Positions 25,282 to 34,705 are shown, counted from the first letter of the stretch. The stretch is DNA of 64,000 nt from Tahibacter soli (GCF_025717065.2 NZ_JAOVZO020000014.1:248001-312000), one strand, 5' to 3'. The notes: generated from the sequence alone by a model not told the origin. Made by a program: numbers and translations.

Positions 25282-27048
25282 CTACTCACTCGGATCGGCT
25301 CCGTCGCCGAGTCGGCTGCGAAGCAACGAATCGAGCTTGCCGAGCCGGACGAACTGCGTTGGCACTGGACGCGGTGGTCGGCGCATGAACGGGTAAATGC
25401 GCGGGCACACGTACAAATCTTCGATGCGGCACTCGACGGGGGCGGCCGCGGGCCAGTTCAACAGCTCCAGTATTCGCGGCCCGTGCTTATCCAGGAAAGC
25501 GTGTCGGCGTGCGATCTTCGCCAACTGCCCCGATTCGGGGGTCCTTCCAAAGACTTCTTCGCGAAGACGCCGCGTGTCTTTGATGCAAAACGGCGGCTTG
25601 TTGTACTTACATTCGACCATGAACCACTGGTTGCTTTCTGGACGGTAGGCCAGCACGTCAAAATCGCCGACGTCGTCGAAGTCCTCTTGCGGAAACCGCC
25701 TGGCGAAGTCGATGCCGTGCCCGAAGTACGTGAAGTGACGGCCGAACACCTCGACGGCGCGCAGTTCCAGATCGTCTTCAATTCGCTTCTTGATCGACGC
25801 GGCGACAGCTTCGATCTCGGGATACCCGAAGTCAGCCGGCGGATAGCCGTCCGAGAACGTGCCATTCCAAATGCCGAAGGCACGATGAGCGGCCGCCGCG
25901 CCCCACACTAGCTTGTCTTGCCCTACCCGCAGCAAGGGCCGGATGGCGTAACGGTGGACGCGCTTGCGATGCTCCCAGACCGGCACATCGCCCTCCTCGC
26001 GATCTCGACCGGCGAGCACGCACACGCGGTTCGCGTCCAAGGTCAGAAAGTCCACCGCCGCCTCTACTTCGGCCGGCGGCACTTGTGGCAGGTGCGCGAC
26101 GAGAACAGCCAACACGTCTGCTTTGGGCGCTTTGTAGTACCACGCCAGCGGAAAAGCCCCTTGGTGGGCGCTCACCCATCGACCCAGAACCGTCAACACG
26201 GGGAGGAGCGTCGACAAGGAAAAGCCGACACTGTTCAAGAAGGCCGCGCTTAGCCGTTGACTCTCGGCATCGTCCATCGCTGTGACGCGATCTTCGGTAT
26301 CGCTGCGCTCCAAGAGCTCGTTCGCGGCCTCTTGCTGGTACGACTGGTCATCGTCGCCTTCGTAGAAAACTTCGGGGATGAAGTCGCTGTCGACGTCGAC
26401 ACCGCCGACTTCCAGTTCGTTGTGGAGAGTGTCACTCGCACCATAGAGCACCAGCAGCCAATCGACCTGCGCGAGCATTCCTTGCCAGTCTTCAACCAAG
26501 GGACCCCTGCCCCCCGATACGCCGCGGCTATATCCAAATTCCAGCAGGTAGCGCACGTTACGTGTCGCCCGTATGAATTCTTCGTGCGCCTTGGCCAGTT
26601 GCTCAGTGCGATCGAAATCGACTTCATGCGACCGGCTCATTTGAAGCCGCATGGTCTCGCGGTCGTAGTCGGCCACCAGGTGATCGAATTGCTCGACGGC
26701 AAGGCGAATGAGTGCCTGCTGATCAAACTTTCGAATGTGTTCGTGGACTATGGCTCGGTAGCGATCCCGGATCTTGTCGATCACCGCCTTGGCCTGCTTG
26801 AGTTCGTAGCGACCTGGCGCGATGCCTTCGGCACGAAACTCCATCGCCAGATCGCGCCGGGCCAACTTGAAATGCTCCGGATCGGGCGAAATCGGGTCGG
26901 GGTGATCGGGGACGTCTACGGTCCGCTCCTTTTGTGAGAGGGTGAAGCGAGGCGTTCGGTCCGCCGTCGTCGCCAAATCTCGCAGCACCTGCTCATCCAG
27001 GGACGCGCCCACCAGGGCGCACGCCCCCGAAGCCACTCGCCTGCACAA
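25282..27048 (-). CDS. Large protein with C-terminal PD-(D/E)XK nuclease domain (second half of a split locus)
   Basis: An open frame of up to 588 codons. The C-terminal 200 residues contain a predicted nuclease core: 'FDDVGDFDVLAYRP' and 'WFMVECKYNKPP', i.e. GDFD-x(13)-ECK. The middle is helical. The frame overlaps the upstream gene (26916-29006) by 133 bases and has no good start: the first codon is TTG 27048, and ATG 26844 leaves out likely conserved sequence ('DPEHFKLARRDLAMEFRAEG'). AAAAGGAG lies near the end of the upstream gene but no ATG/GTG follows at the right distance. One extra G in the G5 run near 27030 would fuse both frames smoothly, so this may be one frameshifted gene. Confidence 0.65.
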   Translation of the reverse strand: MCRRVASGACALVGASLDEQVLRDLATTADRTPRFTLSQKERTVDVPDHPDPISPDPEHFKLARRDLAMEFRAEGIAPGRYELKQAKAVIDKIRDRYRAIVHEHIRKFDQQALIRLAVEQFDHLVADYDRETMRLQMSRSHEVDFDRTEQLAKAHEEFIRATRNVRYLLEFGYSRGVSGGRGPLVEDWQGMLAQVDWLLVLYGASDTLHNELEVGGVDVDSDFIPEVFYEGDDDQSYQQEAANELLERSDTEDRVTAMDDAESQRLSAAFLNSVGFSLSTLLPVLTVLGRWVSAHQGAFPLAWYYKAPKADVLAVLVAHLPQVPPAEVEAAVDFLTLDANRVCVLAGRDREEGDVPVWEHRKRVHRYAIRPLLRVGQDKLVWGAAAAHRAFGIWNGTFSDGYPPADFGYPEIEAVAASIKKRIEDDLELRAVEVFGRHFTYFGHGIDFARRFPQEDFDDVGDFDVLAYRPESNQWFMVECKYNKPPFCIKDTRRLREEVFGRTPESGQLAKIARRHAFLDKHGPRILELLNWPAAAPVECRIEDLYVCPRIYPFMRRPPRPVPTQFVRLGKLDSLLRSRLGDGADPSE

Positions 27049-29006
27049 AACGCCTCGAATCGGGCATCAGCCGTATCCTCTAGGCCAAAGGCGACCTGGG
27101 AAAGGTCGACCTCGACGTCCACCACCAGCGAGTCGGCGTTGCGTTCGCGGATGGACCACGCCGTCAGCAGCGGATCGGTGGAAGGCTCACCCCCACGCTC
27201 CGATGGCAGGCGGTCCAGGTTGGCGCGGCAATGGGTCACGATGCGCTGGTGCGCGAGCAAGTCGGTGGGAAACAGCTCGGCCCGTTCATTCCATGCGTCC
27301 GCCACACAATGGACGAAGAGCTCCAAGAGCTTGCCGTGCGCAAGCTCCAAATCCTGCGCCTCGACATCGAGCATGAAATGCAGCGTGGGTACGACCCGGT
27401 CGGCGCACCAAGAAAGCTGCGGCCGGCTCCGGTGGATTAGCTGACGCAAGGTTCCTTCGGTAGGCTCGACTGACCAAGTCGTGGGCTCGTCGTCAGGAAA
27501 CCGGCGTGGCGCCGAGGCCCAGAACTCCCGCAGCTTCTCAAATCGGAAATTGGACCCCCCGTGTGGGTCGAGCATGATCATGTTCGGGCGAATCGCGCCA
27601 CCGATCAGCACGCCATGCGAGTGCCGGTAGGCGGCGAAGTGATCCATGGGACTGGTGAAGGGCGATGCCGATTCTTCGTTGGCATCCACGAAGGCGAAAA
27701 AGCCTTCGAAGTCCTGCACGCGCTTGACCGATTCGACGATCGAAACCAGATCGACGAGGAACAAGGTCCGGGCGGCGGACGAATGCGGGACCGCGACCGA
27801 GGCGCCTGCGATAGGCGCGACAATGGCGACGATCACCCGCACGGCGCCCGCCGGACGCCCTTGCAACGGCATGTGCAGGAGCTGGCCGGTGGCCAGATTC
27901 TGCGCGAGCAGGCCGTCGTCTTCTTCAATCAGGGCGCGAAGCCGCGTCTCAGCCGCAGCCAGGTCCTTGGCGCGCCTGACGTCGATGATGACCACCACCC
28001 ACAGCGCGTTGCGCGTGCGGAGGAGTGCGCTGACCTGCAGATCGGCCAACTTCGGGTGGCGAAGCGACACACGCATTGGTCCAGGAACGATGTCCGCCGC
28101 GCGGAAGCGCTTGGTCAGAAATTTCGCGGTTTGTTCTGTCGTGTCTCGCTCCAGTTGCCCGCTGGGCCTGGCCTCGCGTTCGTCCCAGTACTGGATCACC
28201 GCGGCACATAGACTTCGCGGACAGACCGGAAAGCGCTCTCCTTCCAGCTCCAGCCACGCGAACGGCAGCAGCTTCCCCGACATGAATTTGGCCGCGAAGG
28301 AGGCCCCGTCCGGACGCGGGATGGCACCTGGGCGAGCGACCAAAGCGGGACTTACGGCCAGCCTAGCCGCAACGTCTGGAATGGCCTGCAACGCCGATCG
28401 AGCCTGCGCCCAGAACTCTTCCGGCGGAACCTCAAGGTGGCCCGATTCGATCCCACTGACATCGCTCGGCTGCGCGATGTTCGTCAGCAAGTGGTCCTGC
28501 AGCGCCAAGACGGCATGCAAGTCATTCTGCCCCGGCGCACCTCCAGTCTTGGCGAGGCGAAAGGCTTCGATGAAATCCGGCATGCGCTCGAAGGAGCCGC
28601 CGTACATCAGACGATAGACCGTTCCTTCAAAGACGACTCGGACTTGGCCCCAATCCACCTCGGGCACGTAGTCCTCCATCATTGGAAACGCGGGCAGCAA
28701 CGCGTGCAGACGCGTCACGAATTCGCTGAACTCGGCGTAGGTGATCAAGCGACGATCGGCAAAGGCGGAAGGCTTTTCCGCCACGAAGACCGACGCCGCC
28801 AACGCCTGGCGACCTTGCGCTGAGATGTTGGGCAACCACAATTCGCCGACGAGCAGAGCAAGGTAAGCGTCGATCGCGTTGATCGACGTCAGGTGGCCGC
28901 GAATGGCCTCAATGCTGCAATTCAATGCCTTCGTGCTTTCGTTGACTGGCCGCTGCGGGGCCTGAAATTTGCGCCGGTGTGGCTTCCTGGGCTTCCGCTT
29001 CGACAT
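26916..29006 (-). CDS. Large hypothetical protein (first half of a split locus)
   Basis: A 696-codon frame starting MSKRKPRKPHRRKF, a very basic N-terminus. I recognise no domain. The middle has an alpha/beta region ('LWVVVIIDVRRAKDL', 'AVRVIVAIVAPIAG') and the C-terminal part another ('DSLVVDVEVDLSQVAFG'). The last 40 codons ('GRAPWWARPWMSRCCEIW') look like out-of-frame translation, while the alternative frame there ('GACALVGASLDEQVLRDL') looks natural. This supports a frameshift near 27030 joining it to 25282-27048. No signal peptide. It is the last accessory gene before the ABC-transporter remnant. Confidence 0.6.
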   Translation of the reverse strand: MSKRKPRKPHRRKFQAPQRPVNESTKALNCSIEAIRGHLTSINAIDAYLALLVGELWLPNISAQGRQALAASVFVAEKPSAFADRRLITYAEFSEFVTRLHALLPAFPMMEDYVPEVDWGQVRVVFEGTVYRLMYGGSFERMPDFIEAFRLAKTGGAPGQNDLHAVLALQDHLLTNIAQPSDVSGIESGHLEVPPEEFWAQARSALQAIPDVAARLAVSPALVARPGAIPRPDGASFAAKFMSGKLLPFAWLELEGERFPVCPRSLCAAVIQYWDEREARPSGQLERDTTEQTAKFLTKRFRAADIVPGPMRVSLRHPKLADLQVSALLRTRNALWVVVIIDVRRAKDLAAAETRLRALIEEDDGLLAQNLATGQLLHMPLQGRPAGAVRVIVAIVAPIAGASVAVPHSSAARTLFLVDLVSIVESVKRVQDFEGFFAFVDANEESASPFTSPMDHFAAYRHSHGVLIGGAIRPNMIMLDPHGGSNFRFEKLREFWASAPRRFPDDEPTTWSVEPTEGTLRQLIHRSRPQLSWCADRVVPTLHFMLDVEAQDLELAHGKLLELFVHCVADAWNERAELFPTDLLAHQRIVTHCRANLDRLPSERGGEPSTDPLLTAWSIRERNADSLVVDVEVDLSQVAFGLEDTADARFEAFCAGEWLRGRAPWWARPWMSRCCEIWRRRRTERLASPSHKRSGP

Positions 29007-29217
29007 GGCCTACTTCGCCTGGGATCGGTCACTCAGGACTGTTGTCGATTCAGGTCGCCGAAGCAATCACTTCATCGCCATTACACGGATGTATACTTCT
29101 CACATGCGTCCCTGTAACACGTCTGGGACCTGCGTGGTGCCAGATCCTGAGCTGAGCAAGGGCGAGCGCCAGCTACTCGGCGAGCTCGTGAGCTGTCCGG
29201 CGGGCAGCGTCAACGCG

Positions 29218-29568
29218 TCGGTTTCGCGCGCGCGCGCGCTCGCAGGCCGGCCCCGAATCGTGCTGATGGACGAGCCGTTCGACGCGCTCGATCCGATCAC
29301 GCGCGACGCACTGGCGCGATCGTTCCGCCGGCTACACGACACGCTCGACCTGACGACAGTCATGGTGACGCACGACGTCAACGAAGCATTGCTGCTGGGC
29401 GACCGCATCGGCGTGATGCGCAACGGCGAGTTGGTCGGCCTGGGAGCACCGCCCGACCTCCTCGACGCGTCCGCAGATTCGTATGCCCGGCAGTTGCTGG
29501 AGATGCCGCGACGACAGGCCGAGCGCGTCGCCCGGAAGTTCGACGCGCATCCCCTCGCCCATGGATGA
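29218..29568 (+). pseudogene. 5'-truncated osmoprotectant-type ABC ATPase (OpuCA/ProV-like)
   Basis: The C-terminal half of an ABC ATPase: 'VSRARALAGRPRIVLMDEPF' with Walker B and signature-helix remains, 'DALDPITRDALARSF' (D-loop) and 'VMVTHDVNEALLLGDRIGV' (H-switch). Walker A, the Q-loop and the LSGGQ core are missing. The frame continues upstream to about 28969 with unrelated sequence, so the island boundary lies near 29218. The stop overlaps the permease ATG by 8 bp, as in an intact operon. As it stands the gene cannot encode a working ATPase; the missing half may lie at the far side of the island. Confidence 0.8.
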
Positions 29569-31120
29569 GCGCATCGCCGCCGCGCTGGCGCGGTTGCCGC
29601 TTTACACGGCCGAACACGTCACGCTGAGCGCCGCCGCCCTCGCGCTCGGGCTGCTGCTGAGCCTGCCGCTGTCGATATTCGCGTACCGGCGAGCCTCCTT
29701 GCGCTGGCCGCTGCTGACGGTCGTCAGTGTCGTACAGACGATTCCGAGCCTCGCCCTGCTCGCGCTCTTCTACCCGCTGCTGCTGGGGCTTTCGTCGCTC
29801 GCGGAACACGCGTTCGGCCGCGGGTTTTCAGCGCTCGGATTCCTGCCGGCGCTGCTGGCGCTCACGCTGTATTCGATGCTGCCGGTCGTCCGAAACACGG
29901 TCGTCGGCCTCGCGAGCGTCGACCCGGCGCTCGTGGAGGCGGCACGCGGCGTCGGCATGACCGACCGCCAGCGGCTCTGGCAGGTCGAGTTGCCGTTGGC
30001 CGCGCCGACCATCCTCGCCGGCGTACGAACCAGTGCCGTCTGGGTCATCGGCACCGCGACGCTGTCGACGCCGATCGGCCAGACGAGTCTGGGCAACTTC
30101 ATCTTCACGGGCCTGCAAACCGAAAACTGGATTTTCGTCCTGGTCGGCTGTGTCGCGGGCGCCGTTCTCGCGCTCGTGACGGATCAGTTGCTGGGTCTGA
30201 TCGAAATCGGGCTTGCGCGTCGCGAGCGGCCGCGCATCGTGGTCGGCGCGGCGGGCCTGTTACTCGGCATTGCTGTCGCCGTCGTCCCGATGACGGGTCG
30301 AAACGCGCCGGAATACGTCGTCGGCGCAAAGACGTTTCCCGAACAGTTCATCCTGTCGCGCCTCCTCGTCGATCAACTGCAGGAAAACGGCCTGTCGGCT
30401 TCGCAACTGTCGGGCCTCGGCTCTACGGTGATCCTGCGTGCGCTCGCCAACAACGAACTGGACGTCTACGTGGATTACTCGGGGACGATCTGGGCGAACG
30501 CAATGGGGCGACGCGACAACCCGGGGCGCGTGGCCGTAACCCGCGAGGTCACTCGGTGGCTGGCGCAAACGCATGGCATCGTCGTGCTCGGCGAGCTCGG
30601 TTTCGAGAATGCGTACGCGCTGGCCATGCGTCGGGAACGTGCCAAGGAACTCGGCGTTGCGTCGATCGCCGACTTGCGTATGCACGCGCCGACGCTGGTG
30701 ATCGGCGGCGACTACGAATTCTTTGGGCGGCCGGAATGGTCGTCCATTCGACAGGCGTACGGCGTTGCCTTCAGCCGCGAGCGGCAATACCAGTCGACGT
30801 TCATGTACCGCGCGCTGGCGGACGGCGACGTCGACGTCGTGTCGGCTTTCTCGAGCGACGGCCGCATCGCGTCCTACGACCTGAAGGTTCTCGACGACCC
30901 TGCCGGTGCCATTCCACCCTACGACGCGCTGTTGCTGGCGGCACCGTCACGCGCGCACGACGACAGGCTCCGCGCGGCGCTGAGTCCGGTCGTCGGAAAG
31001 ATCTCGATCGACTTGATGCGCAAGGCGAACCAGCGCGTCGAAGACGCCGGCGCCGGCGGCACACCACGCACGGCGGCGCGTTGGTTGCGCTCGCAGTTCG
31101 TTGCGCCGGCGACTGACTGA
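29561..31120 (+). CDS. Osmoprotectant ABC transporter permease/substrate-binding fusion
   Basis: This 519-residue protein fuses an OpuCB/ProW-type permease (residues 1-215, several membrane helices and the 'VEAARGVGMTDRQRLWQVEL' coupling loop) to an OpuAC/OpuCC-type binding domain (about 240-519, 'VGAKTFPEQFILSRLLVDQL', 'DVYVDYSGTIWANAMG', 'LGFENAYALAMR'). Betaine, choline or carnitine-like compounds are the usual substrates. The fused layout is known in the family. Start ATG 29561 overlaps the ATPase stop. Because the ATPase gene is truncated, import would require an ATPase encoded elsewhere. Confidence 0.9.
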   Translation: MDERIAAALARLPLYTAEHVTLSAAALALGLLLSLPLSIFAYRRASLRWPLLTVVSVVQTIPSLALLALFYPLLLGLSSLAEHAFGRGFSALGFLPALLALTLYSMLPVVRNTVVGLASVDPALVEAARGVGMTDRQRLWQVELPLAAPTILAGVRTSAVWVIGTATLSTPIGQTSLGNFIFTGLQTENWIFVLVGCVAGAVLALVTDQLLGLIEIGLARRERPRIVVGAAGLLLGIAVAVVPMTGRNAPEYVVGAKTFPEQFILSRLLVDQLQENGLSASQLSGLGSTVILRALANNELDVYVDYSGTIWANAMGRRDNPGRVAVTREVTRWLAQTHGIVVLGELGFENAYALAMRRERAKELGVASIADLRMHAPTLVIGGDYEFFGRPEWSSIRQAYGVAFSRERQYQSTFMYRALADGDVDVVSAFSSDGRIASYDLKVLDDPAGAIPPYDALLLAAPSRAHDDRLRAALSPVVGKISIDLMRKANQRVEDAGAGGTPRTAARWLRSQFVAPATD

Positions 31121-31142
31121 CGCATGAGTCGTCGACTCGCCG

Positions 31143-31415
31143 TTACCGAGGCCGTCTCGGCCGATTCTTGTCGAGGATCGCGGCAAGAATGAGTCCGTAC
31201 GCGACAAGCCGGACGAGGTAGACCAGCGCGTCGTTCTCGTCGGACAGTCGCAGCGCAACTTCCAGCGTACGACCGGCTGCGTCGAGCCAAAACGCGGCCA
31301 CGAAGAAGACGAAGATCCGGTCGCGAGTACGCCTGAAGAATCGAAGAAAAACCAGGCCGGCGACGAACGAAGCCATCGCTATAGCGCCGGTCGTGAAGTC
31401 GACCATGGCGTTCAT
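31143..31415 (-). CDS. DUF5985-like small membrane protein
   Basis: A 90-residue protein with three predicted membrane helices ('TGAIAMASFVAGLVFLRFF', 'IFVFFVAAFWLDAAGR', 'LVYLVRLVAYGLILAAIL'), similar in style to the 85-residue protein just upstream. ATG 31415 overlaps the upstream stop in an ATGA, so the pair is translationally coupled. The function is unknown; such pairs often stand together with a small winged-helix gene, as here. It is convergent with the ABC permease gene. Confidence 0.72.
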   Translation of the reverse strand: MNAMVDFTTGAIAMASFVAGLVFLRFFRRTRDRIFVFFVAAFWLDAAGRTLEVALRLSDENDALVYLVRLVAYGLILAAILDKNRPRRPR

Positions 31416-31669
31416 TCGCTCCGGTTCACCAGTCCGTAGAGCAGCAGGCCCATCGACAGCAGCGTCGTGGCCAGCCTCAGCGGCAACAGGTCTACCGTGG
31501 GAACCACAAGCTTGTCGACAACCAGGATGACGTTGCTCGCCATGAGGCCACAGAAACAAAGGCCGCTCCACCAGAGGATCGGACTCTGGGTTGCGCGATA
31601 GGCTCGTAGCAGGAGTACGGCGCACGCGAGTGCGGTGAGTGCGCAAAGTCCGTAGACGATACTGGCCAT
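31412..31669 (-). CDS. DUF5985-like small membrane protein
   Basis: An 85-residue protein with three predicted membrane helices ('VYGLCALTALACAVLLLRAY', 'LWWSGLCFCGLMASNVILVV', 'LATTLLSMGLLLYGLV'). It begins at ATG 31669, directly after the stop of the winged-helix gene (no gap), and overlaps the next gene by 4 bp. It probably forms a membrane complex with its paralogue at 31143-31415. No known activity. Confidence 0.72.
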   Translation of the reverse strand: MASIVYGLCALTALACAVLLLRAYRATQSPILWWSGLCFCGLMASNVILVVDKLVVPTVDLLPLRLATTLLSMGLLLYGLVNRSE

Positions 31670-32056
31670 TTACGTCTCCTTGCGAACGCGAAACGCGTCG
31701 GCGAAGTCTTGCGCCGCCTTCGTTTCCGTCGAATGAATTAACTGCGTGACCTCGACCAGGTGCCGGGAATAGTAGTCTTCGAGGCGATCGAGCACTTTAC
31801 CGATGTCCGAAGAGCGGGGCGCGTATACGAAGGTACCGTCGTCGCCTTCGGCGGCGATCGCACCCAGATCGCACAGCTTGGCGAGCGCCTGTTCGGCGCG
31901 AGGTATCGATACGTACAACCGCGAGGCAACCCGAGTGGCGTCGTGGCCGACCGTGCGCGCCGCTCGAAAAATCAGTAGCGCTTCAACGTCAGGGACGGTC
32001 AGCGCATTCGACAGCACGAACCGTCGCAGATCGTCGGGAATCGCACTCCCGGTCAT
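31670..32056 (-). CDS. Winged-helix-like regulator-type protein
   Basis: A 128-residue protein with a predicted winged-helix fold ('PDVEALLIFRAARTVGHDAT', 'RLYVSIPRAEQALAKLCDLG', a wing at 'EGDDGTFVYAPRS') and a C-terminal helix that could dimerise. It leads the three-gene operon with the two DUF5985-like genes and may regulate them or act with them. Starts GTG 32059 and ATG 32056 are adjacent; GGGAAAGG lies just upstream. The exact family is not certain. Confidence 0.7.
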   Translation of the reverse strand: MTGSAIPDDLRRFVLSNALTVPDVEALLIFRAARTVGHDATRVASRLYVSIPRAEQALAKLCDLGAIAAEGDDGTFVYAPRSSDIGKVLDRLEDYYSRHLVEVTQLIHSTETKAAQDFADAFRVRKET

Positions 32057-32059
32057 CAC

Positions 32060-32877
32060 CTTTCCCTGAATTACGAGGCCTTGACGCCGTCAAGTATACC
32101 GGACGCTCACGGCTTCGACACCGTTTGGCAACGGGCCGGTGCAAATACATGCTCGGTCGCCGGTTCGCGTCACGGCGCACGCTTGCCCTCGTCGCACGAC
32201 TCGCCGCTGTCGGCACAGCAGCAATCCCACGCCGGCGGCGACGCTACTTGAGTTCCCAGTGCGACGGAACGTCTCGTGGGATCGGTGTCAGCCGTGCGCG
32301 TTGATTCGGCGGCGAGTTATGACGTAACAACTCGAGGATCTCGTAAAGCACTGCCTCCCCGTCCGCGAATTCGTCGCGACCTCCTTCAACATCGTCGCGC
32401 GAGGGAACGCGCTACGGCTGAAAACCGTCCCTGCGCCATTGTGAATAATGCCACAGCTAAACTGTTCGAACTGACCCCCGGCGATTTCGACCGAACTGAA
32501 ACGTGGAAGAATGCTCTCGCCAATGAGCGAGGCAACGATGCGCAAGTCCCGCTTCACGTATCACGTTGCAAGGAGGTCGATTGCCGCCGAGGAGGTATTG
32601 GGGAATGAGAGTTCACATTGCGGTCGCGATCGTCGGGTTGCGTAAAGCAAGACGAGCTTCGCCTGGCGCTTCAAAGTGGCCGTTTGGTTTTCCTGCATCG
32701 ATAGAGGCTCCGGCTGAAGCGGGTTGGCGCTCGATTTCCACAATCCACCGAACGCCAACCCTGAAGTCCGCAGGCTGGATTTTGTTGCCTTTCACATTCC
32801 GGCATCCCGACGAACTGCCGCACCGGGACAACTTGCAGTACGACCGGACGGCGAAATATCGGCCTCCTTCAGAAGAG
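32060..32877. other. 0.8-kb stretch without a convincing gene
   Basis: Only short, overlapping frames on both strands. Near 32537 a frame starts MRKSRFTYHV, which recalls the beginning of IS3-type OrfA proteins, but similarity stops after seven residues. No inverted repeats, tRNA or terminator were found. Confidence 0.45.
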
Positions 32878-33516
32878 CTAAAACGTATACACAATTCCAA
32901 CTGATACAAAGTCGACGTCCATCCTGCCGCCCGTCGAATCGTCGCCGAGATCGTTGTGCCGCGCCCACTCCACGCGCGCCGCGAGCTGCTGCGTGAACGC
33001 GTACGTGGCGCCGACCGAATAGACCGGCTTGGTGGTGCGCTTGCGCTGCCGGTCGGCGCCGTCCACCAGTTCGACCGAACCTTCCGCGCGATACGTCGTC
33101 TGTGTGCGCGCGAAATACACGCCTGCGCGGCCGTAGACCGCAAACCGGTCTCCGATCGGATAACGGCCGACCGCGCTCAGCTCTTCTCCCTTGACGGACG
33201 TTTCGCCCGCCAGCGCGCCGGGCGGGTCCACGTCGGTGCGGAACCGCGTGCTGCCGAGGTCGGTATAGGCCGCTTCGACGCCCAGATACGGCATGAACAG
33301 GTACCCGGCGAAAATCCGATACGCCGTGTCCTTGTGGTCGCTCGACGTCGTCGCGCTCGAGAACCCCAGGTCGAGAAACTGATCGTTGCGGCCCTGCCGC
33401 TCGGCCGAGGCGTCGGAGCGGCCGACCTGGCCGCCCGCGTAGAACTGCGCCTGTGCCGGCGCGACCAAAGCGATCATCAAGGCCGCCAAGGGCCAGGTTG
33501 CGGAGCGAACGTTCAT
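32878..33516 (-). CDS. OmpA-like outer-membrane beta-barrel protein
   Basis: A 212-residue exported protein. The signal peptide is 'MNVRSATWPLAALMIALVAPAQAQ', followed by alternating strands typical of the 8-stranded OmpA/OmpX-type barrel ('FYAGGQVGRSD', 'YRIFAGYLFMPYLGVEAAY', 'FAVYGRAGVYFART', 'KPVYSVGATYAFT'). It ends with an aromatic Phe ('VSVGIVYTF'), the usual outer-membrane assembly signal. It is probably structural or adhesive; no ligand can be guessed. The gene stands alone, 46 bp after the HupE-like gene on the same strand. Confidence 0.85.
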   Translation of the reverse strand: MNVRSATWPLAALMIALVAPAQAQFYAGGQVGRSDASAERQGRNDQFLDLGFSSATTSSDHKDTAYRIFAGYLFMPYLGVEAAYTDLGSTRFRTDVDPPGALAGETSVKGEELSAVGRYPIGDRFAVYGRAGVYFARTQTTYRAEGSVELVDGADRQRKRTTKPVYSVGATYAFTQQLAARVEWARHNDLGDDSTGGRMDVDFVSVGIVYTF

Positions 33517-33562
33517 GGTGTGCCTCCTGCTCGGTGAATGACGGAACTGTTCGGTAACGCTT

Positions 33563-34705
33563 TCAGAAAGGCATGAGCCCGAGATTCAGACTGCGGTCGA
33601 TCAGCCAGCCGGCCGCCAGCACGGCGATGGCGATCGAACCGCCCTGCAGAACCACGGGTTGGTACATCGACTTGCGCCGCGCCGCGTAGGCCAGCGGAAT
33701 GAACAAAGCGACGAGTATCAATTGACCGGTTTCCACACCGAGGTTGAACCCGACCAGCGACAGCGCGAGCGAGGATCGCGGCAAGTCGAGATCGGCCAGC
33801 ACGCTCGCGAAACCGAAGCCGTGCACCAGCCCGAAGGCGAACGCGACGATCCAGCGCTTCGACGGCAGGACTGCCACGAGGTTGTCGATCGCGGTGAGCA
33901 GCACCGACGCGGCGATGGCCGATTCCGTCAGCCGCGCCGGCAGCGACACGACGCCCAGGGTGGCGAGCGCCAGCGTTGCGGAATGCGCCAGCGTGAACGC
34001 GGTGACGGTCTTCACGACGCTGCCGGCCGCCGGCGCGACGTTCGGTACCGGGACCCAGGCGCCCTGGCGCCTGACGAGCACGGCCGGCAGCAGCAACGCC
34101 AGCAGGAACAGGAGATGGTCGTATCCCGCGGCGATGTGGATGACCCCGTCGCGCAGATAGCCGAGGAGCTGCGTGCCCGCCGACACCCCTTGCAGCGGAA
34201 AGACCTGCTGCCGCCGGTCCGCGGGAAACACGGCGGTGACGACGTGTGTGTCGGCACCGTCGACGATGTCGAGCTTGAGCAGGCCGCGATGCTGCGCATC
34301 GACGTCGAACAGCAGGCTGTAGTCGATCGAGAGCGATTCGCCGCCGGCGCACGAGCCGCCGAGCGCGAGCACGACATAGGCGCCGTCGCTGTGCCGGTCG
34401 ACGCGGTGGTCGGCGACGCCCAGCGCACACGGCGCGGCCGCTGCGACGCGCAGATGGCCGAGTGCGTAGCGGTCGATCTCGGCCAGGCGCGTCCGCACCT
34501 CGCCCCAGTCGATGCGGCCGTCTTCGTTGCGGTCGAGATCGAGCACGACGTCGAGGTCGCGCAGCGCGATGTCCCAGCGGCCGTCGAGGCGGTCGTGCTG
34601 CAATCGCAGCGACAGATAGCTGTCGCTCGGCTTGTGTGCGAATGCCGGCCCGGCGCCCATGAGCGCGCAGGCGGCGGCCAGAAACAGCCGGCGCGCGCGC
34701 GTCAC
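33563..34705 (-). CDS. HupE/UreJ-family membrane protein with N-terminal EF-hand
   Basis: A 380-residue protein with a signal peptide (cleaved near 'GPAFAHKPSD'), a periplasmic domain of about 170 residues and then 6-7 membrane helices of HupE/UreJ type ('IHIAAGYDHLLFLLALLLP', 'FGLVHGFGFASVLADLDLP', 'LVGFNLGVETGQLILV') with the conserved His residues, usually tied to nickel or cobalt handling. The periplasmic part contains a perfect EF-hand loop 'DRNEDGRIDWGE', suggesting calcium binding. GTG 34705 overlaps the stop of the TPR gene by 4 bp (GTGA). It is the last gene of the TPR/HupE pair, next to DUF4331. Confidence 0.85.
   Translation of the reverse strand: MTRARRLFLAAACALMGAGPAFAHKPSDSYLSLRLQHDRLDGRWDIALRDLDVVLDLDRNEDGRIDWGEVRTRLAEIDRYALGHLRVAAAAPCALGVADHRVDRHSDGAYVVLALGGSCAGGESLSIDYSLLFDVDAQHRGLLKLDIVDGADTHVVTAVFPADRRQQVFPLQGVSAGTQLLGYLRDGVIHIAAGYDHLLFLLALLLPAVLVRRQGAWVPVPNVAPAAGSVVKTVTAFTLAHSATLALATLGVVSLPARLTESAIAASVLLTAIDNLVAVLPSKRWIVAFAFGLVHGFGFASVLADLDLPRSSLALSLVGFNLGVETGQLILVALFIPLAYAARRKSMYQPVVLQGGSIAIAVLAAGWLIDRSLNLGLMPF

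Noticed and set aside
28969-29217. N-terminal extension of the ABC ATPase frame, including 'ELSKGERQ'
   Set aside because: It superficially recalls the ABC signature but lacks Walker A and Q-loop, and the sequence before it is unlike any ABC ATPase. Treated as foreign sequence fused in frame.
32537-32620. IS3-type OrfA start (MRKSRFT)
   Set aside because: Similarity covers only about seven residues, without a downstream transposase frame or inverted repeats.
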